Source: Cinclus cinclus
Lineage: Eukaryota; Chordata; Aves; Passeriformes; Cinclidae
Length of the DNA: 64,000 bases
Direction: 5' to 3'
Assembly (NCBI RefSeq): GCF_963662255.1
Contig: NC_085071.1
Coordinates: 4,180,701-4,244,700 of the forward strand
Positions within the stretch are counted from its first letter, which is position 1. Each line of letters opens with the position of its first letter. The translations under genes were made by a program, and so were the position numbers. Below are positions 22,342 to 35,205 of the stretch, piece after piece. The notes beneath the pieces were generated by a model. It saw nothing but the letters and a program-made list of their open reading frames with translations, ran no database searches and was not told the DNA's origin.

Positions 22342-25300
22342 ATGAAGCGGCGAGCATCAGACAGAGGAGCTGGGGAAACATCTGCAAAAGCAAAGGCTCT
22401 GTGTGCAGGGATTTCTGGGAATAACGCCAAGAGAGCAGGTCCTTTCATCCTGGGTAAGCAGAGAGGGGGCTCTGCAAGGCAAGGTGGCTGCTGGTGGCAA
22501 AACTGAAAATAAAAGGCACTGTGGAATGAGGGGAAGCAGGTGTGTAACTCAGTGTCTTACTTCAGAGTGCAGGTCACTGCACGTGCAGAGCAGCAGCCTG
22601 GAAGCTCCTGCTGCTGGGCAGGCTGAGGAGATGTGGGATGCCAATGCAGCAAGGCAGGCAGGGCTTGGGAGAGAAATGTGAGATCTTGATTTTACCCCTT
22701 GGGTATTTTTTGTTCTTTTTTTTTTTATTTTTTAACTCTGTTCTTAAACTTTGTTAAATACCAAATTTTTTTTGGGGGGGGGGGGGGGGGGGGTTTTGAT
22801 TAGAGCTGTTCGACCCTGCTGACCTGGAATGTGTTGTCACATCAGCATGGGAGCAACTTAATAATACAGTAGTGACCACTCAAAGTAGTATGTGCCAAGG
22901 GAAGGCCACTCTGCCAGCTCTGAGGAGTTGCTAGAATAGCTGTTGGTTCAGAACTGCTTATATAAATTGTCAAAAATCATAGATTTCACATTGGAAACCA
23001 ATGGGAAATCAATTGGAGCTGACTGATTAAAAGTGAGGAGTGGAGACTATGTTAACTTGAAATATGGGCTAATTTGGACACCCCTGAGCCATCCCTGCAG
23101 AGGTGGCAGCTGTGTTCCCAGGTGTGGCAGTTACAGTTTCCATGGGTGTTGCTGTGAATGTAAGAGCTGTGTGGTTCAGGCATGCAGAAATTAGGATTTC
23201 TGCAAACAGCTGGGCCATGTGTGGGCTTTGATAAATGTTTCTCTGGGGAACAAATGAAACATCCCAAAAGGTTTCAGAATTCAAGACCTTTTTTGGGGGG
23301 GGGGGGCTTTAGATTTGTGAAAATGCACTCAAGCTCCTGCAGAAAAAGGGAACTTGTTGCAAGCAAACCAAAAAAGGTGACAGCTGATGTAACCCGGGTT
23401 AGTCACTGCTCCTGGAGGGAAAACAAGTTTGTTTCTGCTTTGTGCTGTAGGTCCACGTTTAGGTAACTCCCCTGTGCCAAGTATTGTTCAGTGTTTGGCA
23501 AGAAAGGATGGGACAGATGACTTTTATCAGCTCAAGGTAAGCAAACTGCAGCCTCCCAGACCTTCAGGGCTCTCCAGCTCTTGTGCAGAAGCTCTTGGGC
23601 AGCGAGTGAGTGGTGTGGGCTGAACCAGTGCAGTGGGACACGGCTGCTGCAGCTCTCCCATGGCAGGGCAGTGCTGCCAGGCACAGATCCGTGTCCAGAT
23701 CAGCCCTGAGATTAGGCCTCTGCTGTTGTGCTGCTCTCCCAGAGCCCTTGGATCTGTACCTGAATGGGGCAGCTCCAGGAGGGGAAAAGCACGTGGGATA
23801 TTTGCAAACAGCCCCCTAATACCTTTCCATGTTAATTAAGCTGCTGCCGTGCATTCTGCACAAGTAGTGCTGAGTTCAGACAGGCCTGTGGCAAGGACAC
23901 AACCATCAGAGCAGTACCACCAGCTGTTAAAGACATGGGAATGCCAAAAATGAGAGGGCTGGGGGCACTTGTCTGCCTCTGGGAGCTGTAAAGGCGTTTT
24001 CCCTTTTCCTGAAGATTCTCACCTTAGAAGAAAGAGGTGATAAAGGAATAGAAACCCAGGAGGAGCGACAGGGCAAGATGCTGCTGCACACGGAGTATTC
24101 TCTTCTTTCCCTGCTCCACAACCAGGAAGGAGTGGTCCATCATCACGGGCTCTTCCAGGTACACATGCTCACCATCCAGGCTGGGGCAATGCCAGGGACT
24201 GCTGACAAATTGAGCTGCTTTTGTTTAATGTACAGTTTGTGCTGACCCTGCTCTTGTGTGTCCAAGTTGCAGCACTCTGAGGTTAACCACTTCTGCTTGA
24301 AACAGGAGCTCTGGAGAGTACATTAGGATTTTGGAAATATGGGAGAACATTCACAGATGGGACAGGCACTCAGCACTCCCCCTTCAGACAGAACAACAGC
24401 TATTTCATTGACAAATTCATTAGCAGCTTTTAGAATTAAATTTGTGCTTTCTGGTCTCTGTACTGTTCATAACTTGTAAGAGGGGACAAATAACCAAGAA
24501 ACTGTTTCAGCAAGTTAAACCAGTCACTGTGCTGGTCAGTGTTTTTTATGAGTGGATTGTGTTGGTGGTGGTGCCTTTAGGGCTGTTCACTGATGTGAGG
24601 GGCTGATAGCAATTACTGCTTTGGGTGTTGGTATTGCCTGACTTGGTGGTTGCATTTTGCCACTGCACTTTTTACTTGAGACCATCTATACTAAATCTTA
24701 AATAAACCCAATGTCCAGCTCAGCTGTGTCTTCTTTACTGTCATGAAAGAATTGTTATTTGTGCCTTGAGCTTTCAGTTCTTATGAAGGGTGTGTTGGAT
24801 CCCTTTGTTCCCAGAGGCTGCTTCACTGCACAGCTCTCCTGGGTTCAGCTCAGGGTATCTGTGTACATAAAGAGCATTAGTGCTGGCGTGCACACAGAGT
24901 CACACAGCAGAGACTTCCCCTGCCTTCTGCACTCCTCCTCCTAGGAAAAGTTCCTCCCATTTGAGGGTGGGGAGGCCCTGGCTCAGAGAAGCTGTGGCTG
25001 CCCCATCCCTGTCAGTTTTCAAGGCCGGGTTGGATGGGGCTTGGAGCAGTCTGGAATAGTGGAAGGTGTCCCTGCCATGGCAAAGGATGGAGTGAGATGA
25101 ACTTTTAAGTTCCCTCCAACCCAAACCAGTCTGGGATTCTGCGATTCCTTAAGTAGAGCTCCTGTATCTTTTTGAAATCCTGCCTCGGGACAAAGACCAA
25201 ACACTGTGATTGCATTTGCTTGTGAGATCACCTCCCAGTTATGCAGTTATTTATTCTGCCAGGCTCTGTGTGTGTGCCCTGGAGCTTCCCTGAGGGGTTG

Positions 25301-28300
25301 CTGCTGTGTTTGCCTCCCTGCAGGACCGAGCTTGTGAAATCATAGAAGATCTCGAAGCCAACAGGATGGTCAGAAAGATGAAGAAGCGCATTTGCCTGGT
25401 GTTGGACTGCCTCTGTGCTCATGATTTCAGTGACAAAACAGCAGATCTGATCAATCTGCAGCATTATGTCATTAAAGAGAAGAGACTCAGCGAGCGGGAG
25501 ACCGTGGTGATATTTTATGACGTGGTACGAGTGGTAGAAGCATTACACAAGGTGAGAGCTTGGAAAGAGAGCTCCCTTCCCGTGCTGGGAGGCAGTTTTC
25601 CCATGCTTGATGCTTCAGACCTTCCTGGGGCAGGCAGTGACCAGCTTACAGGGCATGGATGTTAACAGTGTTCTGCATAAGATCTTGTGCCTCAAGCCCT
25701 AAAGTGCATTTGCTACCCTCCCTGCTTCTCACGTTTCTGGATGATAATGTGGTGTTTGTGGGCTGTGGAGAGGGGCCAGCTGGGCTGAGGGCATGTCAGG
25801 TGAACCACAGTGTGGTAACCTCAGACAGGGGCAGTCAAAGAGGAGAGCAGAGCCTGATCAAGCACAGGAAACTGAAACTGTTTCCTTTCGAGGCAAAATA
25901 AGTGCAAGAATTTATTTGAGATCGATGAACTGGAAACTCTTGTAATAGGAATGGATTCTGCTGATGTTTGTCTCGTTCCCCTGTGACACAGGACACATGT
26001 CCTGCCTTGGCAGGGCAGTGCAGTGTAGGTCTGGTAAAGGAATCTTCATCAGATGGCCCTAACCAAGCCTGGGCACTTCAGTTTCAGGTCTCTTAGGTAC
26101 ACTAAGTCTGTCTTTGTGTTCAAAGTAGCAAGTTTGTTTGTTCTGTCCTGATGACAATCAAAAGTGAAGCAGAGAAAGTACTCAGGGTGGAACCTGACCT
26201 GAAACCTTGACCTGGGTTATTTCAGAGTGTGCCGATGTCATGATTTCTTTTTAGTGTTCTTGTGCAAGTATGAAATTTCTACTTTGCTCGTGTAATACTC
26301 CTATATTTTTTGCAGAAAAATATTGTGCACAGAGACTTGAAACTAGGAAACATGGTGCTAAACAAAAGGTAAGTGTGCTGGAGAGCTGCTGGCCTGGCAG
26401 TAGTCTTGTTTCTTCCTTGAAGCAAATTTCTAATACAAACACAGAGCCAAAGGCAGCACTTGAGTGCTCTTATGCAGGAGGGTGAGGGAAAGGCTGTGCA
26501 AAAACACAAATCCAGCTCAAAGTTATATAAATTAATCTCCAAAAATTAATTTAGCCCCACCTAGGTAGTTCACTTATCCCACCCAGCTTAGTGGCCCCTT
26601 ATCAGGACTTCTGTTTGGATTCTAACTGCTGAAAACTGAATTTATAGTAATTTAGTAACCTGGAAGAGAAGTACTGATTTTATATATATTAAAAGGAGCA
26701 AAAAAACCATGGTTGTTGGTTCTGTTCCCATCATTCACCCTCATCATGCTAAAGGCATTCCCAGCCCTGCTGGCTATCCTACAATCACAGCAGTGTTAGA
26801 TCTGACTGCTGCACTGCTGTGTTTTTGCTAGCAGTGAAATATTGACTCATCTAAACAAAAGCACTTCTGTCCAGTGTGTATTTGTGTGTGAAATAGCTCC
26901 CTTGTTCCATTGCTGGTTTGACAGGAGCCTCCAGAGCCTGGCAGGTGCTGGATGCTGGTGCAGACCCCTAGGGACCAGCCCAGAGAGGGGCAGGAGCTCA
27001 GCAGGAACTCAGGGCAGGGGGTGGTGGCCTGGCTCTGCTTGGTGGCTCTTTGGAGCTGCTCAGTGCCTTGGGGTCTGTGTTCTTTAGCTGGCAGCCTAGT
27101 TCAACTCAGATCCTCTGCTCTCTCCTCCAGTATTACATTACTGACTAAATATTTTGCACTAACTTGAAGAATGAGTGGAATTCATCCTTTTCACACTGTC
27201 TGGGTTTCTGTGGAATGAATAAAAAGCGGGAAGGCTGGAGTTCTGCAGGCTTTGAGTCTACAAAGCTTGCAGGTTTGCTGGGCTCACAGCTTGCTGCTTT
27301 CTCCTCCCTAAGACTGAAAGGAAACAGGTTTTATCTACAGAGCTTGAACTTCTTGGTTCTCCCCCCCTCCACACACACACACAGCAGCTGCTGCTTCTCA
27401 GGCCCACCTCTAAGTTGTTTCAAGTTGTTTCTGTAGAGCTGCTGTAAGATAAATCTCTTCTGCTTGCTGCTTTGATTCTCCTCCTTGTTGGAAGAGGCAG
27501 ACAAAGGTTGGTGCTTTAAAGGATCCATGCAGAACTTCCCTTCTTTTCTCTGGGCAGTGAGTGCAGGGGAGCACCACAGCAATGGGGCTACACCCAGGGT
27601 CCCACTAGTAGGGGGAGGTATTTGAAGCTTTGAACACACTTGCCAGAGTCAGTCTTTGTGTTGCATCTCTGCTTTTCCTTTTTACTCAGCGTTGGTGAGG
27701 GAAAGCTGCAGCCTGTGCAGCAGTGAGTCACGGGGAAGGGTGGGAGAGGAGTAAGAGAGATCTCCATGGAGAGGAGCAGCCGGTGGGGCTGAGCAGAACC
27801 GTTTGTTCTGCTCCAGCCGTGCTCACAAAGAGCCAGGTCCCTTCTCACGGCAGGGAATGAAGGGAACAATGAGGCGCTGCAAGGACCTGGCAGGCACCTC
27901 CCACCTGGGGCTCCCTCAGACCTCCTTCCCTACAGGGATTAAAGCCTCTCGGGTTTCCCCATTAGCCAGTGCACCAGGAGTTGGGTGATTACAGAGTAGA
28001 TCAAATTTCAGGGGCTAAATAGAACCAAGCAACCCTGAACATTTTAGTGTCCTATAGAACACTTAGTCTTTTAAATCCTTAACAAATCCTGCAGATTGTT
28101 ATTCAGCCAGGGAAGTCTCCTGGCAGTTGAAGCTAACACTTCTTAAACACAAGTCTGTCTGTCTGTTTTAATAACCATCTCTCCATGGCCAACCCACACT
28201 TGGTTGTATTTCATTTGTCTCTGAGACTGGCTGGAAATGTTTCTTGGTTATTGTGACTGACTTAATCCATTCTCTCAGGCTCTAGTTGTGAAATACTTTC

Positions 28301-31300
28301 CAAGAAATCTTCCAGACAGTGTTTTTGTACTCACACCTTTACATTATAAGTGAAAATCCAAATTATCTGAATGACAGAGAAGATTAATGGAACAATAGTT
28401 TTGTAATTAGCTCACTTGCACTGGAAAAAATCATTAATGGGAGCTGGCAGTACCATAGGGAAGTAGGGGTGAACTAATAAAGAAATTTTGTGTACCTGCA
28501 GCTCTCCCTTTTCTGTGTGAGGTTTTTGGGTGTTGATCAGGCTTTGTGTTGTGCACACCTGTGTGTGGAGAGCCGTCTTGTGGATCAGGTGGAACTGCCA
28601 CCAGGCTTCTGTGTGGGACTCTTGAGTGACACAGATGTGGTTGTGCTGAATCTGATCACAGCTCCTGCAGCTCTTCTGGTGCCTGTAAACACATAGTGCT
28701 CGGGGGCCAGGCACGGGGCAGCTTCCACAGGGTGTTTTCCCTTAGCTCCCAGAAAGTGCTGTGTGGAGAAGATGGCAACTGGGAAGTGCAGGGCAGAATC
28801 AGCAGCTAAAATAAACCTCAGCTTTGTTGACACTCATGCCCTCCAGTGGTCAGGCAGCACCTGGGGCAGATCCTGCAGCTCTGGTGCTGAGGCTGAAATG
28901 CTCCCAGGAGATTGGCCAATGCACCTGTGTGGCTACAAGATGAGCCAGGTACACCCTGTGCTTACAGCCACGCTGACACAGGCAACCCAGACATTGTCAC
29001 AGCTGTCAGAGACCTTTTTCCTGCCCCTGTGAGTGCCTTGCAAGCCTTGCTGGCAGGCATGGAATCCTTCCCCTTTGGGAGTTCATTTTACAACACTGTG
29101 TGTCTTCTCCCAGCACTTCAAGTTCACCAGAAAGCCCCATAGGCACAGTCCCTATTCTGGAGTCAATTTGCTGTCTGCTGCATGGCTTGTGCAGGATGCA
29201 GGTGTTCCCTGACACCTTGTGCTTTTCCCCAGGACTCACCGGATCACCATCACCAACTTCTGCCTGGGGAAGCACCTGGTGAGCGAGGACGACCTGCTGA
29301 AGGACCAGCGTGGGAGCCCTGCCTACATCAGCCCAGACGTGCTCAGCGGTAGGAATTCCCCTTGACACTCATTTCACTCATTTGTGCCTCCTGACAATAA
29401 ATAAAACCACCTGTTGTGTTCCCATATGTACCTTCATGAGAGCCTCTTAGCTAAGGTTCAGTTAGGAGACTTGGTCTGGTTTTCCAGCTGAGAAAGTTGG
29501 AGGGAAGGAGCAAACCTAACTTTTTAATTAAGGCTTGTCTGAACTTCAGAACTAATTCAAATCTGGCTGTTCCCAACTGAGTCTGACTGCAGACAACATA
29601 TTCTGTTTCCAGTGTCAGAATTCAGTTCCTGAGGCTTCCCTTAAGCTGCAGGTAAAACCCTGGGCCCAAAGGGCAGCCAGTTCAGATCCCCCCGGATGTC
29701 AGTGTATTCCAGCTGTGCACTAAGAGCACCAGTTCTTCCAGCTGCTGCTCACTTCCAGGAGGGAACTAGTGACCCTCTGGGCAGCTTCTGGACCAACAGA
29801 GAGGAATTACTTAAAATGTAAGGAATTATGCCAGTAGGCCAGAGCAGTCTGGGTTGGATCTCCCCTCGAGCAGCCTGGCCTGTGCCTTGTCTCCAGCAGA
29901 GGCTTTCAGCAGAGTCTGGCTCTAGCACAGAGCAGCTTTCCCTGGTGTCCTCCTGCCTTTAACTGTTCCCAGTGCACAGGACCGTTGGAAACAGCTGTGC
30001 TTTCTGTCCAGTTGCTTCAGGAAGTTTCTCTCCATGAGCTCTCATCTCTGTTCTAAGTATATGGGACCGGATGGGATCCATCCCAGGGTGATGAGGGAGC
30101 TGGCAGATGAGCTTGTGAAGCTGCTCTCCATCATTTACCAACACTCCTGGCTCACTGGTGAGGTTCCAGATGACTGGAAGCTGGCCAATGTGACACCCAT
30201 TCACAAAAAGGGTGGGAAGAAGGATGCTGGTAATTACAAGCCAGTTAGCCTGACCTCAGTACCCAGTAAGGTAATGGAACTGTTTATACTGAGTGTCATC
30301 ACACAGCACTTACAGGATGGCCAGGGCATCAGACCCAGCCAGCATGAGTTTTGGAGAGGTAGGTTGTCTTTAACCAACCTGGTCTCTTTTTATGACCAGG
30401 TGACTTGCCTGGTGGATGCAGGAAAGGCTGTGGATGTTGTGTACCTGGACTTCAGCAAGGCCTTTGACACTGTCTCCCACAGCATTCCCCGGAAAAGCTG
30501 TCAACCCATGGCTTGGACAGGAGCACTCTTTTCTGGGTTAAGAACTGGCTGAATGGCAGGACCCAGAGTAGTGGTGAATGGTGCTGCATCCAGCTGGGGA
30601 TCAGTCACCAGTGGTGTGCCCCAGGGATCTGTGCTGGGCCCAGTCCTGTTCAGTATTTATTTTTATTGATGACATGGATCAGGGTGTTGAGGCCTTCACT
30701 AGTACATTTGCAGATGATGCTCCCAGCTTAGTATGTGTCCATCTGTTGGAAGGTAGGAGGGCTCTGCAGAGAGACCTGGAACAGTTGGATGGATGGGCAG
30801 AGTCCAGTGGGATGATGTTTAATAAGTCCAAGTGCTCAGTCCTGCATTTTGGCCACAATAACCCCCTGCAATGCTACAGGTTGGGGTCAGTGTGGCTGGA
30901 CAGTGCCCAGGCAGAAAGGGACCTGTGGGCACTGATGGACAGCAGGCTGGACATGAGCCAGCACTGTGCCCTGGTGGCCAAGAAGGCCAATGGCCCCTGG
31001 CCTGTGTCAGGAATGGTGTGGCCAGCAGGAGCAGGGAGGTCATTCTTCCCCTGTACCTGCCGCTGGTGAGGCCACACCTTGAGTGCTGTGTCCAGTTCTG
31101 GCCCCTCAGTTTAGGGAGGACATTGAGACACTTGAGTGTGTCCAGAGGAGCCAACGAGGCCGGTGAGGGGTTTGGAACACAAACCCTGTGAGGAAGGGCT
31201 GATGGAGCTGGGGTTGTTTATCCTGGAGAATAGGAGACTCAGGGGTGACCTTATCACTCTCTCCAGCTCCCTGAAAGGTGCCTGTGCTCAGGTGGGGTTG

Positions 31301-34300
31301 GTCTCTTTCTCCAGGCAGCACTGACAGAACCAGAGGACACAGCCTCAAGCTGTGCCAGGGGAGATACAGGTTGGATATTAGGAAAAGGTTTTTCACAGAA
31401 AGAGTAATAAAATGCTGCAGTCCTCTATCTGGGGAGGTGGTGGAGTCACCATCCCTGGACGTGTTTAAAAAGACTGGATGTGGCACTCAGTGCCATGGTT
31501 TAGTTGAGGTGTTAGGGCATGGGTTGGACTCGATGTTCTTGAAGGTCTCTTCCAACCTGGTGATTCTGTACTCCTGTATTAGCCTTTGAGCAGGCAGGGG
31601 TGGTCCTGGTTGTCAGTGTAGTAACCCAGGCATCATTTTGGGGGTTTTTTCTTCTCATGCAGGTGAGCCAGATTAGTGTTGAAGGGTGCACATACAGGTG
31701 GGACTGTGCATACAAGGCCTCTCCCTCTTGTAGAACCAGATATTGAGCATTAACGCATGAGTTACTTGTTCCTGGTATCCCAAGCAACTGTATTGCAGAA
31801 ATGCCCTCAGAGGGAGCCAATCTTGGAAGATCCAGCCCCAGTGGACTCCCCTCAGGAGATTTTTTTGTCAGGTTTGCAGGCAGCAGCAGTAAATGTTGCT
31901 GTGTTCTTCCTCTGTGATCTGCTGGGCAGGTTTGAGGCACTTCCCTCCCGGCCAGGAAGGGAGCAAAGGCAGGCAAGGAGGTGGATCCTGGGGTTTTTGC
32001 AAGCCTTTCCTGTTCTGCAGGATATCCTGAGGCCTTTGTGACCAGATGGATGATAGAAGCCAACAGCTCTGCAAGAGCTTGGAGCAGTTGTGGCTCAGGT
32101 GGCTGAAGAAGGGTATGAGGAGCTGCTCCTTTCTGCTCCAGGGTGCTGATCTATCAAGGCCTCCAGCTACCTTCTCATGTTTCTTCTAAGGGTTCTCTTG
32201 TGGTGTAACTGGCCAAAGGGCACTGAACAGGCTGTCTTGATCTCTGATAGCTGAGGCTGCTTGAGACCCCGCAAAGTGCAGCTTTAGCTCAGGACTCATC
32301 CTGCTCTGCCCAGCCTGGCTCTCACTGCCATTGTGCTGCACCCCAGCCCCAGTGTCTGCCAACAGCCCTCCCCGTGAGGCCCATCCTGTTCTCCAAAATG
32401 CTCTCCCAAAATTGCTCAGTGTGCAATTCCCCTTCAAGTATCAAGGGGGAAGTTACTTGAGGACATTCCCGGCGTCACCACCACCTTCAGGCTCGGCGCA
32501 TCCCTCTGTATTGCCGGTGCTCCTGTGCAGGGGGAAGCTGGAGCGCCTGAGGAATTAATCATTGTTGTGGGTCTCCAGGAGAAGCTGTCTATGCTGAGGG
32601 ACGGCTGCTGAAATGTCACAGCAGGAAAAGTTGGAGGAGGAGGGAGAGGTGCCTTTTTCTGAGCATATAAAGCAAAGAATAATTAGTACAAATACCAAAT
32701 GCTGCAGCAGTGACTCACTGTGTGAGTCAGAGGAAGTCTCTCTTTGAGTCCTGTGCTGTGGTGTAGCACTGGGGTTTGATTTTGTGACCCTGTCCATGCT
32801 GCTGTGTGCTGATTATTGTGGCCAAAAGGGCTTAGAAGCAGCATTTCCATCAGGTGAATCCTGGGGCTGCAAGAGCCTTGGGTTAGGTTTTGTCTAGTGT
32901 CTTTGTTTAAATGTCTTTGTGCAGAAAAGCATCTTCCTGCACACTGTGGCTTTACATCTGGCTTCAGTGGCTGTGTGCTAGATCCATCCCACAGTCAGAG
33001 TCCCTTCTCCATGAGCTCAGCCTTATCCTTCTTGGGCTTCTTTCCTGCCTCCTCCCACCCTCTGCTCTGTGGTCTTTGAATTCCTTCTCCCTTGGCCCAG
33101 ACCTGCAAGCGGGGTGTCTCTGTGTGAGGGATGGTGACCTGGGAACTCCAGCACAGCAGGTCCAATTACCTGATGCCCTTGGTTCACAGCAGGGATATTC
33201 CTGCTCCATAGGAAACAGAACAACCCTTGTGTGGAGATGGACGATTTGCTCGTTCACAGAGGATGTGCCTTGGAAAGAGTTTTGGTGTCATATTATGGGA
33301 AGCTTTATTTTGGGTAATGCTTAGGAAAAAGGGTCCCATGTGGGGGTTACTCAGCACCTCTGCAGTGGGAGGTGAGGGAAGTTGCCAGTGCTGTGCTTTC
33401 CAGGATTTTCAGGCTGTGTGCCCTCTCCCTGCAGGCCGGCCATACCGTGGGAAGCCCAGTGACATGTGGGCATTGGGGGTGGTGCTGTTCACCATGCTCT
33501 ATGGCCAGTTCCCCTTCTACGACAGCATACCTCAGGAGCTCTTCCGCAAAATCAAGGCTGCCGAGTACACCATCCCTGAGTGAGTACAGCCTGCCCTTCC
33601 TGCCTGGCCAGGGGGGGCTTACTGGGCTAGCTGGAGCTGGAGGGGCTCCCATCACCACTCAAAGGGTCACAGCAGTACTGACAGCAGGCTGTGTGAGTAG
33701 ACACCAGGAAGCAGGAGCAGGGCTGGGACGGCTTGTGGGAAGGTGAGGCAAGCTCAGAGCAGTGGTGGCTCCTGTGCTCCCAGCACGTCCATCCTGCCAA
33801 CTGCTCTGCCCACCCCAGGCTCACCACATGTTGTCTCTGCCAGGGATGGCCGGGTCTCAGAAAACACTGTGTGCTTGATCCGGAAACTGCTGGTCCTGGA
33901 CCCTCAGCAGCGGCTGACGGCTTCTGAAGTGCTGGATTCCCTCAGCTCCATCATAGCATCCTGGTATGTGCAAGGGGAGAGACAGGCCACGCTCTCTCTG
34001 GCCACAGGCTGTGTTGTTCCAGCTGTGGCTGGCTCACCTCACCAGAGGAAGGTCTGAGAACTGTAGTAAGCCTTTAAATCCCATGTGTCCACCACTGTGT
34101 GCTGGTGGATACAGCTGGAGAGGTTTGTGCAAATGCTTGTGGCAGCCATGGCCATCCCAGTGGGATCACCCTGGGGTTGGGTGAGGGTGGGCGAGCCAGT
34201 GCCATGCTGTGGATCCCAGTGCTGTGCTCTCCTCCAGGCAGTCCATGTCCTCGCTGAGTGGCCCTTTGCAAGTGGTGCCAGACATAGATGACCAAGTGGC

Positions 34301-35205
34301 TAATCCCGAAAATCCCCAGGAGGTAGGTTTCCCTGCTTTCCACAGAACTGCTTTTACGTGCTACTGTGCCAGTCTGTCTGTGATGGCACCCATTGTGTCC
34401 CCAAGCTGAGAGAGGGAGGGCAGGGAGTCCCTCACGTTGTGCAACGGAAGGAAAGGCTGATGCTGCTGGGACCAGGAGGCACATCCAGCTGGCTGAGCTG
34501 CCAGGAAGTGAGCTCGGCCCCAGAGCTGATGAGAGCAGCTTGCTGCGCTCCCAGCAGTGCTCACTCCCTCACACACAGCTGGGAATGCTGGGAGGAGGCA
34601 GCAGTGTTGGCTCTGGCTCCCAGTGAGCTCTGCCATGGGAACAAACATCCTGTTTTCCTGCTGGTTTGTTTCATGCTAGAAGTGCTGGCCATGGCCGGGC
34701 TGCCTGGGGACAGCCGTGCAGGATCTGTGATGGTGCCGTAGGGACAGGGGTCAGGCAGCCGCAGCCTCAGTGCTGCCATGGTTGGGATGAGCCATGTCAG
34801 GACAGAGCTGCTGTGGTGGCCAGAGCTGTGTCCGGGTGGCACTGCTAGCACACAAGGAGTCCTGCCTGCGTGCCCAGCAGCAGGTCCCTTTCCTGTGTTA
34901 GGACCCCAGTTATCCCGTGGTAGCTCAGGCCTATCAGAGGAGCCATAAGGCTGCCATGCGTAGCTCTGACAGGTCGGTCTCTGCAGGTGAAGGTGACAGA
35001 GGAGTGCTCCCAGTACGAATTCGAGAACTACATGAGGCAGCAGCTGCTCTTGGCTGAGGAGAAGAACACCTTGCATGAGGCCAAGAGCTTCCTGCAGAAG
35101 CGGCAGTTTGGGAACATCCCGCCGGTGCGGCGCCTGGGCCACGACGCGCAGCCCATGAACCCTTTGGACGCGGCCATCCTGGCCCAGAGGTACCTCCGGA
35201 AGTAG
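22342..35205 (+). CDS. STK40: STK40, serine/threonine kinase-like protein 40 (10 coding exons)
   Basis: Coding exons: 22342-22453, 23451-23536, 24015-24158, 25324-25551, 26316-26368, 29233-29348, 33435-33579, 33844-33963, 34238-34322 and 34987-35205. All junctions are GT-AG and in phase. They total 1308 nt, giving 435 aa, the same length as human STK40. The N-terminus is [20 protein letters not shown]; the kinase-like fold covers about residues 35-335. The catalytic loop [10 protein letters not shown] is kept (Asp197). The DFG position reads NFC (216-218) and the APE position reads SPD, and there is no classic glycine loop. STK40 is regarded as a pseudokinase that bridges the COP1 ubiquitin ligase to substrates such as C/EBP proteins (family knowledge). 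The conserved tail [11 protein letters not shown]...LAQRYLRK ends the protein. Start chosen by homology; an in-frame upstream ATG exists in exon 1. Confidence 0.97.
22774..22793 (+). repeat. 20-base G homopolymer
   Basis: An uninterrupted run of 20 G directly after an eight-base T run, in the intron after STK40 coding exon 1. A second G run of about a dozen bases lies near 23295. The true length is uncertain because such runs are error-prone in sequencing. Confidence 0.85.
24944..25147 (+). mobile_element. CR1 LINE 3'-tip fragment
   Basis: Sense-oriented CR1 tail recognised by GAGAAGCTGTGGCTGCCCCA, CAAGGCCGGGTTGGATGGGG, GGTGTCCCTGCCATGGCA and a 3' tip CCCTCCAACCCAAACC. It ends about 175 bp before the STK40 exon at 25324. 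Confidence 0.88.
30060..31577 (+). mobile_element. CR1 LINE with partial, broken reverse transcriptase (~1.5 kb)
   Basis: The largest CR1 copy in the window, 5'-truncated and in sense orientation, in the STK40 intron between 29348 and 33435. The reverse-transcriptase region is recognisable: [17 protein letters not shown], then a palm motif [17 protein letters not shown] (about 30430-30480). The later motifs SGVPQG (about 30610) and FADDA (about 30710) are present but in other frames, so the reading frame is broken at least twice and the copy cannot make a working enzyme. The 3' part (AACCAGAGGACACAGCCTCA, GGTTGGACTCGATG) ends in a CR1 tip near 31577. It is a decayed insertion, not a gene. Confidence 0.95.

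Noticed and set aside
27360..27385. Short CA repeat considered as a feature
   Set aside because: Only a few CA units, an ordinary microsatellite in an STK40 intron.
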